Shown in pieces: positions 7,940 through 17,329 of a DNA stretch of 36,012 bases. The stretch lies in the NCBI GenBank assembly GCA_009692265.1, contig SHZM01000034.1, positions 1 through 36,012 on the forward strand. Direction: 5' to 3'. The notes below the pieces were generated by a model, which was given only the letters and a program-made list of their open reading frames with translations, was not told the origin of the DNA and did no database searches. The translations under genes and the position numbers were made by a program. The stretch comes from Gammaproteobacteria bacterium. GTDB taxonomy: Bacteria > Pseudomonadota > Gammaproteobacteria > Ga0077536. The stretch's first letter is position 1, and every line of letters begins with the position of its first letter.

Positions 7940-8172
7940 CACTTCTCGGAAATAGCCTTATCTGACCCGTCACAAGCCACCGGCATACGCGTGGCTGAAT
8001 TCGCAGGCCAGGGGTGGCCCAGCCGTTACGCTTTAACGGCGATCGGCTGGCACAACGTTTGCCGCCGCCCCAACTTGGGGAACATTCCTTGGAGTTGTTG
8101 CGGGAAGTAGGTTATCTGGAGAGCGAGGTACTGGCCTTGGTGGCGGCAGGAATAGTCAAAAGTGGTAAGTAA
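7940..8172 (+). pseudogene. C-terminal remnant of a CaiB/BaiF-family CoA-transferase
   Basis: The frame ending in TAA at 8170-8172 reads VAQPLRFNGDRLAQRL, then PPPQLGEHSLELLREVGY and a helix ending LVAAGIVKSGK. This is the typical C-terminal tail of class III CoA-transferases (PPRLGEHT...LGY...AGV). Only about 55 residues are recognisable out of a normal 370-400. An in-frame TGA lies at 7996-7998, but the preceding frame (ATGIRVAEFAGQG) can be joined by adding one G in the run at 8011-8014, so this too has a probable indel. It sits in the gap between the EthD gene and purD, and is probably the relic of a gene from the same catabolic cluster. Confidence 0.65.
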
Positions 8173-8189
8173 CTCAGCAGGCTAAGAAT

Positions 8190-9497
8190 TTACGGTGTCG
8201 ATGAAAATGATCGCGACTTAACTTCACGCGCGATGGCGCGATAACCGATATCGCGTCGACAATGCATGCCCTGCCAGTGGATCTGGTCGACTCTCATGTA
8301 TGCTCGCGCTTGCGCGGCCTGGACCGACTCGCCGATCCCCACCACGCACAACACGCGGCCCCCCGCAGTGACCACCGCGTGCTCGCGCAAGGCCGTCCCG
8401 GCATGAAAGACTTTGGTGTGAGGGTGATCAAGTTCCAACCCACTGATTGGAAAACCCTTGGTATAGTCATCGGGATAACCGCTCGAAACCAGTACCACCC
8501 CCACCGCCGCGCGCGGATCGAATTCCAGTCGAACTTTTGCTGCGTTTCCCTTAATCAGCGCCAGACAGGTCGTGACGAGGTCAGAGCGCAACCGCATCAT
8601 CATCGGTTGGGTTTCGGGATCGCCGAAACGACAGTTGTATTCAAGCACTTTGAGTTCACCGCCGGGCGTGATCATCAAACCCGCATACAGAAAACCCAGA
8701 TAGGGGCGACCTTCCTTCGCCATCCCGGCTAAAGTCGGGCGGATGACCTCTCGAATTACGCGCGCATGCAACGCGTGATCAACGATCGGTGCAGGCGAAT
8801 ACGCGCCCATGCCGCCGGTATTTGGACCTTGGTCGCCGTCGTTCACGGTTTTGTGATCTTGCGCGGAAGCAAAGGGTAGGATGAACTCCCCATCGGTCAT
8901 TACGATGAAACTCGCCTCTTCGCCCAGCAAAAATTCCTCGACCACTATTTGTTGTCCAGCGCTGCCAAAGCTGAAACCAGTGAGCATGTCGCGCGCGGTC
9001 GCGAGCGCCTCAAGGTGAGAGTTCGCGATCACAACGCCCTTGCCGGCCGCGAGACCGGAAGCTTTAACGACGATCGGTAGTGGCTGTTCCTGAATATACC
9101 TGGCGGCAGAGCCGTACTCGGTAAAAATCTCGTAGCGTGCGGTCGGGATCTGATGACGTTTGAAAAACTCCTTGGTGAAGGCCTTCGACGCTTCAAGGAT
9201 CGCGGCATTCGCCCGCGGACCGAAGCAAGCTAGGCCGGCCTGCTCAAAGGCGTCCACTACCCCTGCGACCAACGGCGCTTCCGGACCAATAATCGTGAGC
9301 GTCACTTGTTGCTGACGCGCGAAATCGCGCAACCTTGGAATGTCTTCGGCGTTGATCGCGACGTTGCGGACTTTAGCCTCAAGCGCGGTGCCCGCATTGC
9401 CTGGTGCGCAGTACACCACGGAAACCTGCGGTGATTGCGCGCACTTCCAGGCAAGTGCGTGCTCACGCCCGCCACCACCGACAATTAGAACCTTCAT
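8190..9497 (-). CDS. purD: Phosphoribosylamine-glycine ligase (GAR synthetase)
   Basis: Second step of de novo purine synthesis: joins glycine to 5-phosphoribosylamine with ATP. At 435 residues it is of normal length. The start MKVLIVGGGGREHALAWK at ATG 9497 matches the family N-terminus; longer upstream starts in the same frame overlap purH and look unrelated. ATP-grasp features are visible: KASGLAAGKGVV, VVEEFLLGEEAS, the DGDQGPNTGGMGAYSPAP signature in the middle third, and NCRFGDPETQ near the metal-binding site. It follows purH by one base (TAA, G, ATG), so the two are almost certainly co-transcribed and translationally coupled. Confidence 0.97.
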   Translation of the reverse strand: MKVLIVGGGGREHALAWKCAQSPQVSVVYCAPGNAGTALEAKVRNVAINAEDIPRLRDFARQQQVTLTIIGPEAPLVAGVVDAFEQAGLACFGPRANAAILEASKAFTKEFFKRHQIPTARYEIFTEYGSAARYIQEQPLPIVVKASGLAAGKGVVIANSHLEALATARDMLTGFSFGSAGQQIVVEEFLLGEEASFIVMTDGEFILPFASAQDHKTVNDGDQGPNTGGMGAYSPAPIVDHALHARVIREVIRPTLAGMAKEGRPYLGFLYAGLMITPGGELKVLEYNCRFGDPETQPMMMRLRSDLVTTCLALIKGNAAKVRLEFDPRAAVGVVLVSSGYPDDYTKGFPISGLELDHPHTKVFHAGTALREHAVVTAGGRVLCVVGIGESVQAAQARAYMRVDQIHWQGMHCRRDIGYRAIAREVKSRSFSSTP

Positions 9498-9498
9498 C

Positions 9499-11061
9499 TT
9501 AATGTCGGAAGTGCCGCATACCGGTAAACACCATCGCCATGCCGGCCGCATCGGCGGCGGCAATGACTTCTTTATCACGAACCGATCCGCCCGGCTGAAT
9601 TACGGCGGTGATACCAACTGCGGCCGCCGCCTCGATTCCGTCGCGAAACGGAAAAAAGGCATCCGACGCCATGACGCAACCGCGAACTTCCAAGCCTTCA
9701 TCCGCGGCTTTAATGCCGGCGATGCGCGCGCTGTAGACGCGACTCATTTGGCCGGCCCCAATGCCGATGGTTTGGCCGGCTTTGGCATACACGATGGCAT
9801 TCGATTTCACACATTTCACGACCCGCCAGGCGAACAGCAGATCCTGCGATTCGGCGGCACTGGGTGTGCGCTGACTGACGAGCTTAAGATCGTCACTGTC
9901 AATGGCGCAGGCTATTGAATCTCGATCCTGGACCAATAGGCCGCCGGTCACCCGTTTATAGTCGAACGTTGGCAGCTCGGCTTGCGGTGTGCCTACCACC
10001 AGCAGACGGAGATCTTTCTTCACCTCACACACCGCCAGCGCCTCGGCGCTCGCGGTGGGCGCGACAATCACTTCCACAAACTGACGTTCGACAATCTTGC
10101 GAGCAGTTACCGCATCCAAGGGGCGATTAAACGCGATGATCCCACCAAAGGCCGAGGTTGGATCGGTGGCGTAGGCACGTTCGTAGGCCTCGCTGATCGT
10201 CGCACCCTTAGCGACGCCACAGGGATTTGCGTGTTTCACGATGCAGCAGGTGGGTTCATTAAACGCCCACACGCACATTAGGGCCGCATCGGTATCGGCA
10301 ATATTGTTGAAGGAGAGTGCTTTACCGTGAAGTTGTTCGGCCTGCGCGATGGTACCGGGGGCAGTTTCGGCTTGCGCATAGAACGCCGCGGCTTGATGCG
10401 GATTTTCGCCGTAACGCAGGTCTTGAAGTTTGCGGAAGCGAAGCGCGAGGGTCTGTGGGAAACGCGGGGCACCCGCAACCTGCGTGGCGAGGTACGTCGC
10501 AACCATACCATCGTAGTGGCTGGTGTGCGCGAACGCCTTGATAGCGAGTTCGAAGCGGGTGTGGGCTGAAAGTGCGCCCGCGTTCGCGTTGAGTTCGGCG
10601 ATTAACGCCGAATAGGCGTTCGGATCTACCACCACCGCCACATGCGCATGATTCTTGGCCGCCCCGCGCAACATTGCTGGGCCACCGACATCGATGTTCT
10701 CGATGGCGGTGGCGAGATCACAGTGTGGCTGCGCGATGGTGGCTTCAAAGGGATAGAGGTTCACCACCAGGAGATCGATCGGTGAAATGCCATGGGTCGC
10801 CATCACAGAATCGTCGATCCCGCGACGGCCTAATAATCCGCCGTGGATTTTCGGATGCAGCGTCTTCACCCGGCCATCCATCATTTCTTGATAGCCCGTG
10901 TAGTCCGCGACTTCAAGCACCGCCATGCCGGCTTGTCTTAACAGAGTCGCGGTGCCACCAGTCGATAAGATCTCAACACCGTGCGCGATTAAAGCCTCTG
11001 CTAACGGGAGCAGGCCCTCTTTATTAGAGACGCTAATTAAAGCGCGCCGGATCTTCACCAT
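9499..11061 (-). CDS. purH: Bifunctional AICAR formyltransferase / IMP cyclohydrolase
   Basis: Carries out the last two steps of IMP synthesis. The 520-residue protein has the N-terminal methylglyoxal-synthase-like IMP cyclohydrolase domain ([51 protein letters not shown]) and the C-terminal AICAR transformylase domain with the [11 protein letters not shown] and KHANPCGVA motifs and the ending [16 protein letters not shown] 11061 is the natural start. It is the first gene of purH-purD and lies about 100 bases downstream of fis, with no clear terminator between them; a GCCAGCTGGC palindrome at 11133-11142 is the only symmetry I noticed there. Confidence 0.97.
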   Translation of the reverse strand: MVKIRRALISVSNKEGLLPLAEALIAHGVEILSTGGTATLLRQAGMAVLEVADYTGYQEMMDGRVKTLHPKIHGGLLGRRGIDDSVMATHGISPIDLLVVNLYPFEATIAQPHCDLATAIENIDVGGPAMLRGAAKNHAHVAVVVDPNAYSALIAELNANAGALSAHTRFELAIKAFAHTSHYDGMVATYLATQVAGAPRFPQTLALRFRKLQDLRYGENPHQAAAFYAQAETAPGTIAQAEQLHGKALSFNNIADTDAALMCVWAFNEPTCCIVKHANPCGVAKGATISEAYERAYATDPTSAFGGIIAFNRPLDAVTARKIVERQFVEVIVAPTASAEALAVCEVKKDLRLLVVGTPQAELPTFDYKRVTGGLLVQDRDSIACAIDSDDLKLVSQRTPSAAESQDLLFAWRVVKCVKSNAIVYAKAGQTIGIGAGQMSRVYSARIAGIKAADEGLEVRGCVMASDAFFPFRDGIEAAAAVGITAVIQPGGSVRDKEVIAAADAAGMAMVFTGMRHFRH

Positions 11062-11162
11062 TCCCTTTAGTCTTCCAACAGAAAATTAACTTGTTGCCAA
11101 GCGCTCCCGCACGATGCCATCGATACCACCGTGCCAGCTGGCCCGCGACCCTTGCGGTTCTG

Positions 11163-11465
11163 CTACACATTCAACCCGTATCGCTCCAGCTTCTTGCGTA
11201 AAGTGGCACGATTCAAGCCCAAATATTGAGCGGCCTTAGAGATGTTGCCGCGCGTGCACTTCATCACTACTTCCAGCAACGGACGTTCGACTTCAGTTAA
11301 GACAAAATCGTACAGACCACCTGGTTGGTGACCGTTGAGTTGAACGAAGTAACGTTCCATCGCTTGTTTCACGTGGAATGACAGCGGCTCGGGTTTAGGT
11401 TCCCGCTCCGTGACGAAATTCACGACTTGAGCGCTGCTGTTCATGGATTTTACTAAACCGCTCAT
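11163..11465 (-). CDS. fis: Nucleoid protein Fis
   Basis: A 100-residue DNA-bending protein that shapes the nucleoid and activates rRNA and other promoters during fast growth. The C-terminal helix-turn-helix GNISKAAQYLGLNRATLRKK followed by LERYGLNV is diagnostic, preceded by the LLEVVMKCTRGN helix. The N-terminal arm is variable as usual. The start codon overlaps the dusB stop by 4 bases (ATGA), the conserved dusB-fis arrangement of gammaproteobacteria, and fis is probably expressed from a promoter upstream of dusB. Confidence 0.96.
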   Translation of the reverse strand: MSGLVKSMNSSAQVVNFVTEREPKPEPLSFHVKQAMERYFVQLNGHQPGGLYDFVLTEVERPLLEVVMKCTRGNISKAAQYLGLNRATLRKKLERYGLNV

Positions 11466-12439
11466 GCTGCTTCCCCCAAGGTTTGCTCTTTGTGGTTATG
11501 GATATAGTTGAGCTGCGCCGAAGCGCTTTCCAGCGTATTAAATACCGCGCGACTCGCGACGCTGTGTGCGAGCCATCGAGAAAAATACCAGCCGACATGC
11601 TTACGCGCGATGCGGACTCCCGCTTCGCCGTACCATTCATGCAAACCGCGCACATGCTGGCGCATGGTGCGGTACAACTCATCGAGTGTCGGCGGTAAGG
11701 GCGATACCCCCGTATCGAGATAGGTTTTGATGCGCGCAAAGATCCAAGGATCCCCCTGCGCGGCACGTCCTATCATGAGACCGTCGGCACCGGTGTACTC
11801 CAATACCTCTCGTGCCCGACTTGGACTGGTGATATCGCCGTTGGCGATCACCGGAATTTTCACGGCGGCTTTCACTTCCGCAATCGTGTCGTACTCCGCC
11901 ACGCCAAGATAGGCGCAGGCACGGGTACGTCCGTGCAAGGTAATCGCCTGGATCCCGAGATCCTCGGCCAAGCGGGCGATTTTTACGGCATTGCGATGCG
12001 CGGGATCCCAGCCCGTGCGGGTCTTCAACGTGACAGGGACTGCGACGGCGCCTACCACCGCCGATAAGATCGCGGAGACTAAGCCTTCATCTTTCAATAA
12101 GGCCGATCCTGCCAAACGATTACACACGCGCTTGGCTGGACAACCCATGTTGATGTCGACGATCTCGGCACCCGCGACGACCGCTTCACGCGCGGCTGTG
12201 GCCATCTCCGCCGGATCGGCACCCGCGATTTGAACAACGCGAGGAGTGAGATCGCCGTTGATATCGAGTCGGCGTTGAGTCTGCGACGTGCGGCGTAACA
12301 CGGGATCCGCAGCGGTCATTTCCGAGGGTGCGTAGTCTGCTCCGTGCTCGCGACACAGTGCGCGAAACACCAGATCAGAGACACCCGCCATTGGCGCCAG
12401 AATAATTGGAGTAACGAATTTATAGGGACCAAGCTGCAT
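11462..12439 (-). CDS. dusB: tRNA-dihydrouridine synthase B
   Basis: An FMN- and NADPH-dependent enzyme that reduces uridines in the tRNA D-loop. The 325-residue protein shows the TIM-barrel flavin site (APMAGVSDLVFR), the active-site cysteine segment NMGCPAKRVCNRLAGSALL, TLKTRTGWD, TLHGRTR, IPVIANGDI and the phosphate-binding GADGLMIGRAAQGDPWIF, then the C-terminal helical tRNA-binding domain. The start ATG 12439 follows an A/T-rich stretch. The 237 bases upstream (12440-12676) hold no gene that I can support and probably contain the dusB-fis promoter; I could not pick convincing -35/-10 boxes. Confidence 0.96.
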   Translation of the reverse strand: MQLGPYKFVTPIILAPMAGVSDLVFRALCREHGADYAPSEMTAADPVLRRTSQTQRRLDINGDLTPRVVQIAGADPAEMATAAREAVVAGAEIVDINMGCPAKRVCNRLAGSALLKDEGLVSAILSAVVGAVAVPVTLKTRTGWDPAHRNAVKIARLAEDLGIQAITLHGRTRACAYLGVAEYDTIAEVKAAVKIPVIANGDITSPSRAREVLEYTGADGLMIGRAAQGDPWIFARIKTYLDTGVSPLPPTLDELYRTMRQHVRGLHEWYGEAGVRIARKHVGWYFSRWLAHSVASRAVFNTLESASAQLNYIHNHKEQTLGEAA

Positions 12440-12676
12440 CGTTATTTTTTACTTTTATTCGCAAGGCATTCCGCTACGTCCTGGATTTCAAGGCGCACGA
12501 CAAGTATTTTTCGATTAAGAATATCTCCGATCAGAACAATCGGACCGTAGGCGCGGGCCGAAGGCGACCTCACTCACTCGATCGGAGCTGGGTGGAGAGG
12601 TGGGAGGGATGATACCGAGAAAAATCTGGACGCGAAAGCACTCTGCGATGATCATTTAGCGATCGTGCTTGAGGTC

Positions 12677-13426
12677 TCACAAAAAGCTAAATTCGAAGCT
12701 CTCGGCGACGTCATTTGCGTTCGCAACTTCAAGTACAACATGGATTGAACGTCCGGGCGACATACCAGCGTTGATGTTAATACTTTGATCGAGATACTCA
12801 GTCGGAAGAAAGCGCCGAATTCCGACGACGCTTCCGTTGCGGTCGTAGACGCCGAGTTGAATCACGGGATAACCGCTAACCGATTCACCACGATTCGCAA
12901 GCGTCGCATTTACTAATAAAGCGTGCGCGTATTCTGGATGTTCGCGCACATCGCGCGCGACTAATTCAATGTGTGCCGCACTCGGTGGTCGATCTAACCG
13001 ACACGCGACGCGATCGCACAACCGTGACACGTGCGGCTTGATTGCGGGATAGTGATCGAAAACCCAGCCACGTTTCGCCCACCCGATTTGTGTCAACAAC
13101 ATGCTGGCCGCCAACAGCGCAACTGTAAGCCACACAGTACGCAATCCTCGGTGCTGTTTACGCAGCAAACGCTCGACGTCATCGCGCAATACGGCAGGGA
13201 CATTGGCGAGCGAGCGCGATGCCACTGCCGAAGCAACGGATGATTCGAGCGTTTGTTCAACAGACATGACGCTCGCGGGAGGAGCCGGCGCCGCTTCGTC
13301 GGCCAAACGAGCAAGTGCGTCGAATATGCATTCACACGCGGCGCAGGTGACGAAACCACGCGCCACGCTTAATTGCTCGGCGTAGAGTCGATACACCGTG
13401 CCGCACTGTGGACATTGGGTTAGCAT
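12677..13426 (-). CDS. Zinc-ribbon DUF3426 single-pass membrane protein
   Basis: A 249-residue protein with an N-terminal MJ0042-type zinc ribbon (Cys5, Cys8, Cys28, Cys31), a linker, one transmembrane helix at about 98-115 (TVWLTVALLAASMLLTQI) and a C-terminal DUF3426 domain with the PVIQLGVYDRNG and RRFLPTEYL segments. The C-terminal domain probably lies in the periplasm with the zinc ribbon in the cytosol. It starts 13 bases after prmA, a common arrangement in beta- and gammaproteobacteria. Function unknown. Confidence 0.88.
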   Translation of the reverse strand: MLTQCPQCGTVYRLYAEQLSVARGFVTCAACECIFDALARLADEAAPAPPASVMSVEQTLESSVASAVASRSLANVPAVLRDDVERLLRKQHRGLRTVWLTVALLAASMLLTQIGWAKRGWVFDHYPAIKPHVSRLCDRVACRLDRPPSAAHIELVARDVREHPEYAHALLVNATLANRGESVSGYPVIQLGVYDRNGSVVGIRRFLPTEYLDQSININAGMSPGRSIHVVLEVANANDVAESFEFSFL

Positions 13427-13439
13427 GCGGCTGGCCCGA

Positions 13440-14327
13440 TCAAGTTCGTCGCGTTCCCGTGATCAATGCCCACTCCCCCTGAAGTACTGGTGGATTCATC
13501 TTAAACGCGTCCGCGTAAGCCTCCAATACAGCGTTGACTTGATCACACAGGATGCCCGAAAGTCCGATGCGGCCGTGAGGGTTCAAGCGCGCGACGAATT
13601 CCGCTTGAAGTTCGAGCAGTGGACGTAGCAACAAGTTCGCAACGACGATATCAAAGGTTGCTTGGCCGAGAGTTTCCGGTCCCCCAATCGCGATTGCCAT
13701 GCATTTATTTAGCTGTGCGTTCTCGTGCGCCACGCGCCAAGCTTCCGGGTCAATATCGACTGCGGCTACGGCATCCGCGCCTAATTTAGTAGCAGCTATC
13801 GCGAGAATTCCGGAACCGCAGCCGTAATCGAGCACACGTTGGCTTTGCACTCCAGCCTCGGTCACCAACCATTCCAAACACAAGCCAGTGGTGGCATGAC
13901 TACCAGTCCCGAAGGCCATACCCGGATCTAGGATGATCATGAGTTCAGCGTTCGCGGGTGCGCTATGCCAACTCGGCACGACCCACAGGCGATCGGCGAA
14001 ACACAGGGGTTTGAACTGATCGCGCCATGCAAGATGCCACGCGCGGTCCGCGACCCACTCTATCTTGACCTCGAAGATAGAAAAACCCGCACCACCGACG
14101 CGGTTAACAATTTCTTCGGGTTCAATCTCTGATTCGAACAGCGCTTCGACCGCGCACAGTGGCCATAGGATCGGCGAATTTTGGTCTAGGGTATCGAAGA
14201 CCGGCACCGCATCGCGCGCCTCGATTGTGATGGCTAACGCGCCTGCCGCTTCGAGCACGCTTTCGATTCCTGCAACTTCGAAGTCGCGCGCGTTGAACCG
14301 GAGTTTGCGCCATGCTTGGGTGGTCAT
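13440..14327 (-). CDS. prmA: Ribosomal protein L11 methyltransferase
   Basis: SAM-dependent enzyme that trimethylates ribosomal protein L11. The 295-residue protein starts MTTQAWRKLRFNA at ATG 14327; an upstream in-frame extension to 14459 lies inside accC and is not family-like. The N-terminal substrate-recognition domain is followed by DPGMAFGTGSHATT, the SAM motif VLDYGCGSGILAIAATKLGA, the acidic VAAVDIDPEA strand and the ANLLLRPL motif. It starts 25 bases after the accC stop and is followed by the DUF3426 gene, consistent with one accB-accC-prmA operon. Confidence 0.95.
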   Translation of the reverse strand: MTTQAWRKLRFNARDFEVAGIESVLEAAGALAITIEARDAVPVFDTLDQNSPILWPLCAVEALFESEIEPEEIVNRVGGAGFSIFEVKIEWVADRAWHLAWRDQFKPLCFADRLWVVPSWHSAPANAELMIILDPGMAFGTGSHATTGLCLEWLVTEAGVQSQRVLDYGCGSGILAIAATKLGADAVAAVDIDPEAWRVAHENAQLNKCMAIAIGGPETLGQATFDIVVANLLLRPLLELQAEFVARLNPHGRIGLSGILCDQVNAVLEAYADAFKMNPPVLQGEWALITGTRRT

Positions 14328-14352
14328 CCCGAGATCGAACCCCGGTACTCGA

Positions 14353-15699
14353 TCAGGCTTCGAGCGCGAGGCGTCGTTCGAGGTAATGAATATCGGTGCC
14401 CCCCGCCATGAACGCGGCGTCGTGAACCAGTTCGCGATGAAGTGAAATGTTCGTTTCAATACCTTCCACGACCATCTCCGTCAGCGCGTGTGACATGCGT
14501 GCCAAAGCCGTAGTGCGATCAGGAGCGTGAGTAATCAACTTGGCTACCAACGAATCGTAGTAGGGCGGCACGACATAGCCGTCATAGAGATGGGAGTCGA
14601 TCCTTACGCCGGGTCCACCTGGTACATGAAAGGTGCGGACTTTCCCGGGCGAAGGTCGGAAGGTTTTGGGGTCCTCAGCGTTTACGCGACATTCAACGGC
14701 ATGGCCTCGCATGATCACATCGTCTTGTTTTATGGAAAGCTTTTCACCAAAGGCGATCAATAGTTGTTCTTTAACGATATCGATTCCGGTCACCATTTCG
14801 GTCACCGGATGCTCGACCTGAACGCGCGTATTCATTTCAATGAAATAAAACTCGCCGTTCTCGTAAAGGAATTCGAAAGTGCCTGCACCCCGGTATCCAA
14901 TTGCGAGACAGGCTTCGACACAACGTTGGCCCAGACGCTCACGAGTCCGTTGATCGAGACCCGGTGCCGGTGATTCCTCAATGACTTTCTGGTGGCGGCG
15001 CTGCATCGAGCAGTCGCGCTCCCCCAAATGCACGCAATTGCCGTGATTGTCCGCAAGGATCTGGAATTCAATATGCCGTGGGTGTTCTAAAAATTTCTCC
15101 ATGTACACCGAATCGTTTTGGAACGCCGCCAATGCTTCGGATTTCGTGACCTGAATTGCATTCTTCAGTGCGGCCTCGGCATGGACGACGCGCATGCCTC
15201 GCCCGCCACCACCGCCCGCCGCTTTGATAATGATCGGATATCCGATCTCGCGCGCGAGGCGAATATTGTCCGTCATTTCGTCGGACAACGATTTGCCCGA
15301 GCCCGGCACGCAGGGTATTCCCGCTGCTTTCATCGCGGTGATCGCCGAGACTTTATCACCCATCAAGCGGATGGTTTCTGATTTGGGACCGATAAACACG
15401 AAACCGCTTTGCTCAACCCGCTCGGCAAAATCGGCGTTTTCGGACAGAAAACCGTAACCGGGATGAATGGCCACCGCATCGGTCACCTCGGCTGCGCTGA
15501 TCACTGCCGGAATGTTCAAGTAGGACAGCGCTGGTTGAGGCGGGCCGATACATACCGATTCGTCGGCCAACCGCACATGCTTCAGATCGCGATCGACCGT
15601 GGAATGTACGGCGACTGTTTTTACTCCGAGTTCACGGCATGCGCGCAAGATACGCAGTGCGATTTCGCCACGATTGGCGATGACAATTTTGTCGAACAT
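14353..15699 (-). CDS. accC: Acetyl-CoA carboxylase, biotin carboxylase subunit
   Basis: Carboxylates the biotin on AccB with bicarbonate and ATP, the first half-reaction of fatty acid synthesis. The 448-residue protein has the start [20 protein letters not shown] at ATG 15699, the glycine-rich ATP-grasp loop [56 protein letters not shown] and the C-terminal biotin-carboxylase domain. It starts 10 bases after accB. An upstream in-frame extension to 15789 overlaps accB and is rejected. Confidence 0.97.
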   Translation of the reverse strand: MFDKIVIANRGEIALRILRACRELGVKTVAVHSTVDRDLKHVRLADESVCIGPPQPALSYLNIPAVISAAEVTDAVAIHPGYGFLSENADFAERVEQSGFVFIGPKSETIRLMGDKVSAITAMKAAGIPCVPGSGKSLSDEMTDNIRLAREIGYPIIIKAAGGGGGRGMRVVHAEAALKNAIQVTKSEALAAFQNDSVYMEKFLEHPRHIEFQILADNHGNCVHLGERDCSMQRRHQKVIEESPAPGLDQRTRERLGQRCVEACLAIGYRGAGTFEFLYENGEFYFIEMNTRVQVEHPVTEMVTGIDIVKEQLLIAFGEKLSIKQDDVIMRGHAVECRVNAEDPKTFRPSPGKVRTFHVPGGPGVRIDSHLYDGYVVPPYYDSLVAKLITHAPDRTTALARMSHALTEMVVEGIETNISLHRELVHDAAFMAGGTDIHYLERRLALEA

Positions 15700-15709
15700 G
15701 GGATCAGAA

Positions 15710-16129
15710 TTATGAAAGGATAAAAAGCGGCTGTTCGAACTCCACCGGCTGACCGTTGTCCGCCAGGATGGACAGGATCGTACCGGCACGATCAGCCTCG
15801 ATCGGATTCATGATTTTCATCGCTTCTATGATGCACAGCGGGTCGCCGATTTTGACGGCCTGACCGATTTTAACGAACGGCGGGTTGTTGGGGGACGGCG
15901 AAGAATAATAAGTGCCGACCATCGGCGCGGTAACCACGTGGCCATCGGGGTTCGCCGCAGTAGGAGCACTCGGTGGGGAGGCCGCCAGTGGCGGTGACGC
16001 GACAAATTGCGTGGCCGCCACCGTCCCGCGGCTAATTCGGATTGATTCCTCGCCTTCCTTGATCTCGATTTCGTTAATGCCTGATTCTTCGAGTAATTCA
16101 ATCAATTTTTTTACTTTTCTTAGATCCAT
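15710..16129 (-). CDS. accB: Biotin carboxyl carrier protein of acetyl-CoA carboxylase
   Basis: A 139-residue carrier that holds the biotin shuttling between AccC and the carboxyltransferase. The N-terminal helix ([18 protein letters not shown]) is followed by an Ala/Pro-rich linker at about 44-62 and the C-terminal biotinyl domain. The biotin-accepting residue is Lys105 in EAMKIMN; most relatives have Met where Ile106 stands, a mild variation. It lies 37 bases downstream of aroQ and 10 bases upstream of accC, the standard aroQ-accB-accC order. Confidence 0.96.
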   Translation of the reverse strand: MDLRKVKKLIELLEESGINEIEIKEGEESIRISRGTVAATQFVASPPLAASPPSAPTAANPDGHVVTAPMVGTYYSSPSPNNPPFVKIGQAVKIGDPLCIIEAMKIMNPIEADRAGTILSILADNGQPVEFEQPLFILS

Positions 16130-16166
16130 TCCGATATACCGTTAAGGAGCTGCTTGTTGACTTGCT

Positions 16167-16610
16167 TCAGACCGCGGCTAGGTGTTTGGCGGCAGCGCTG
16201 ATCGCGAATTCGTAGCCCTGCGAACCGAAACCCGTGATCACACCCACTGCGCAATCCGACAAATACGAATGCCGACGAAATTCTTCGCGCGCGTGTACGT
16301 TAGAGAGGTGTACTTCGATAAACGGGATGGCAACGGCGAGCAGGGAGTCGCGAATGGCGATGCTGGTATGGGTGTACGCACCGGGGTTAATCACGATAAA
16401 TGCAACCTGTTCGCGTTTGGCCGCCTGAATGCGGTCGATTAGGCCGTGTTCAGCGTTGCTTTGGAAACACACGAGCTGGTGCCCCAAGTTGCTGGCCTCC
16501 CGCATCGCGAGCGCTTCGAGTTCGGCAAGCGTTGTACGCCCGTACTTATCGGGCTCGCGCTCACCAAGTAAATTCAAGTTCGGCCCATTGAGAAGTAGTA
16601 AGGTCGCCAC
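16167..16610 (-). CDS. aroQ: Type II 3-dehydroquinate dehydratase
   Basis: Third step of the shikimate pathway: dehydration of 3-dehydroquinate. The 147-residue protein has the family start [21 protein letters not shown] with the catalytic Tyr23 on the flexible lid, [31 protein letters not shown] with the active-site His, and [14 protein letters not shown]. It is upstream of accB in the same direction. The 149-base gap to the TlpA-like gene probably holds its promoter, though no clear boxes were found. Confidence 0.97.
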   Translation of the reverse strand: MATLLLLNGPNLNLLGEREPDKYGRTTLAELEALAMREASNLGHQLVCFQSNAEHGLIDRIQAAKREQVAFIVINPGAYTHTSIAIRDSLLAVAIPFIEVHLSNVHAREEFRRHSYLSDCAVGVITGFGSQGYEFAISAAAKHLAAV

Positions 16611-16759
16611 CGAGATCTCCGGATGTTATGGCCGATCTTTCAGGCCATCGACTGGGGCTGAACGCGCGCTTCAGCAGGCAATTATTGCGTCGCGAAAGCT
16701 ACCATAGGCCGAAACGTGATGCGAGCGTGTTAGCGGGCGTTCGATACCCTTTACTCGCA

Positions 16760-17329
16760 TTAACGTGCGATTTTAGGTTTATTAGGACTTGGCGAAAGTA
16801 AGGGTTCCAGCAGCTCGAAAGCTTGTTGTGAAACCCATTCCCCCTGTTGGCGATGAACGATCGTGCCGGCGGCATCGAAAACTACGGTGTAGGGCAGAGC
16901 ACCAAGGGTGTTTCCGAGACTGAGCATCAGCGCGGTCACCTCTTCATCACCCGCTAAAATCGGATAATTAACAGCCCTGTCGGCCGCGAATTTACCAGCT
17001 TCGAGCGGATCATCGAGGGCCACTCCCAGGAATTGCAGGCCGCGCGTACCGAGTTTATTTTGGAGATCAACAAACGCCGGGATCTCTTTGACACAGGGCG
17101 GACACCAGGTCGCCCAAAAGTTAACAACAAGAACTTTACCGGTCCATTCTGAAAGTGTGTGCTCGCGTCCATTTAGATCTTTTAGCGGTGCTTTCAGGTA
17201 AGCCACCGTCCGCGCGGTGCCAGCCTCGGTCCGTGGTTGGGTCCCGGTGGGAGGCTCGCGGTTAGCTACGTAACCCCCGAGCCCTGACACCATGGCAATC
17301 ACTGATACTAGCCACAGCCGGCCCCTCAC
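16760..17329 (-). CDS. TlpA-like periplasmic thiol-disulfide oxidoreductase
   Basis: A 189-residue membrane-anchored thioredoxin-fold protein. The N-terminal hydrophobic segment (residues 4-20) is an uncleaved anchor or signal, followed by a short linker and the AhpC/TSA-Redoxin domain with the redox motif WCPPC (Cys76, Cys79) in NFWATWCPPCVKEIP and the cis-Pro region GALPYTVV. Its start overlaps the dsbD stop by 4 bases, so it is coupled to dsbD and probably receives electrons from it. A role in cytochrome c maturation or periplasmic repair is possible; the exact partner is unknown. Confidence 0.9.
   Translation of the reverse strand: MRGRLWLVSVIAMVSGLGGYVANREPPTGTQPRTEAGTARTVAYLKAPLKDLNGREHTLSEWTGKVLVVNFWATWCPPCVKEIPAFVDLQNKLGTRGLQFLGVALDDPLEAGKFAADRAVNYPILAGDEEVTALMLSLGNTLGALPYTVVFDAAGTIVHRQQGEWVSQQAFELLEPLLSPSPNKPKIAR

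Noticed and set aside
7257-7973. 238-codon minus-strand open frame opposite the EthD gene
   Set aside because: The plus-strand reading has two clear EthD repeats; the antisense protein is rich in Arg/His and matches nothing recognisable.
9498-9578. 27-codon N-terminal extension of purD
   Set aside because: It overlaps purH; MKVLIVGGGG at 9497 is the family start.
11133-11142. GCCAGCTGGC palindrome between fis and purH as a terminator
   Set aside because: Too short, no loop and no T run; left as incidental.
12440-12676. Possible small gene or structured RNA upstream of dusB
   Set aside because: I saw only short weak inverted repeats (for example CCGAT/ATCGG near 12530-12550) and no convincing open frame or RNA family features.
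14328-14459. 44-codon N-terminal extension of prmA
   Set aside because: It lies inside the 3' end of accC and does not resemble PrmA; MTTQAWRKLRF at 14327 is the family start.
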